DNA from: Pseudopedobacter sp.
GTDB lineage: Bacteria > Bacteroidota > Bacteroidia > Sphingobacteriales > Sphingobacteriaceae
NCBI GenBank assembly: GCA_014378285.1
Contig: JACMNZ010000109.1
Location: 1 to 5,863 of the forward strand
Reading direction: 5' to 3'
DNA length: 5,863 bases
Made by a program: the position numbers and the translations under genes. This document shows positions 5,591-5,863 of this stretch, one piece after another. Every line of letters begins with the position of its first letter. The first letter of the stretch is position 1. The notes under the pieces were generated by a model. That model worked only from the letters and a program-made list of their open reading frames with translations. It did no database searches and was not told the origin of the DNA.

Positions 5591-5863
5591 ATGAAAGTTG
5601 TTATAGCCGAAAAGCCTTCCGTAGCCCGTGAATTAGCCAAAGTATTTGGTGCAAATCAGAAAAAGGTAGGTTACATCGAAGGAAAAGGCTATTCTTTTAC
5701 TTGGGCATTTGGGCATTTACTACAATTAGCACCTCCTCAAGACTATGGTTTTTACGGTTGGAAACAACAAAACCTACCTATGCTGCCTGCAAAGTTTAAA
5801 TTGGCCATTAGAAAAGTAAAAACAAAGGAAGGGATGGTTGATGATCCTGCGGTTAAAAAGCAG
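5591..5863 (+). CDS. topB: DNA topoisomerase III (type IA), 5' part, runs off the window
   Basis: Ninety-one codons are visible, open to the last base. They encode the start of the Toprim domain of a type IA topoisomerase. VIAEKPSVARELA (4-16) carries the catalytic/metal-binding Glu7 of the family; GYIEGKGYSFTWAFGHLLQL (27-46) matches the conserved Toprim segment ending TWAFGHL; and W57...NLPMLPAKFKL (61-71) is the usual topoisomerase III continuation. The enzyme cuts one DNA strand through a tyrosine link and passes single strands, unlinking catenated or recombination intermediates in the cytoplasm. The active-site Tyr and C-terminal domains lie beyond the window. The ATG at 5591 directly precedes the conserved MKVVIAEKPS start, with an AT-rich leader and no Shine-Dalgarno sequence. 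It follows a 339-base gap, so it is probably transcribed separately from the glycosidase. Chromosomal and mobile-element topB copies both exist; nothing here suggests the latter. Confidence 0.93.
   Translation, partial: MKVVIAEKPSVARELAKVFGANQKKVGYIEGKGYSFTWAFGHLLQLAPPQDYGFYGWKQQNLPMLPAKFKLAIRKVKTKEGMVDDPAVKKQ

Noticed and set aside
1..5863. CRISPR arrays, tRNA/rRNA genes, insertion sequences, phage or defence genes
   Set aside because: No regularly spaced repeats, cloverleaf sequences, transposase or integrase motifs, or defence domains were seen on either strand.

Overview
The window looks like chromosomal DNA from a member of the Bacteroidota, most likely the Sphingobacteriaceae (Pedobacter-like) or Flavobacteriia. 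The reasons are AT-rich composition, starts without Shine-Dalgarno sequences, TAnnTTTG-type promoter elements, short lipoprotein signals, and protein types typical of that phylum: a macroglobulin-like secreted protein with a TonB-plug-like domain, a QEWCG lipoprotein and a GH113-type glycosidase. The genus is an inference from protein style.

Layout. Bases 1-121 hold nothing I can support. On the minus strand, 406-3111 encodes a 901-residue exported protein with an N-terminal MG2-like region, a carboxypeptidase-regulatory-like repeat, a TonB-plug-like domain and a macroglobulin-like C-terminus, but no beta-barrel. Nineteen bases downstream of its stop lies a small DUF2007-type gene (386 down to 122). 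Its two halves are in different frames, so it appears to be broken.

The 258-base gap 3112-3369 separates this leftward pair from a rightward pair and must carry both promoters. It contains a candidate leftward promoter with a perfect 8-bp inverted repeat between its two elements. Rightward, 3370-4221 encodes a 283-residue lipoprotein of unknown function. It overlaps by 20 bases a 349-residue lipoprotein with the two catalytic glutamates of a GH113-like (clan GH-A) glycosidase (4202-5251). The overlap implies a translationally coupled pair, probably working together at the cell envelope on a glycan.

The 339-base gap 5252-5590 has no gene but much structure: a short hairpin after the glycosidase stop, a long stem-loop that looks like a dispersed Bacteroidota intergenic repeat, a 14-bp perfect palindrome, and a cluster of GGATAA/TTATCC hexamers that includes one perfect consensus DnaA box. 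The window ends inside topB (DNA topoisomerase III), starting at 5591, with 91 codons visible.

The most interesting items are the lipoprotein/GH113 pair, the plug-bearing macroglobulin-like protein without a barrel, the frameshifted DUF2007 gene, and the structured gap upstream of topB.
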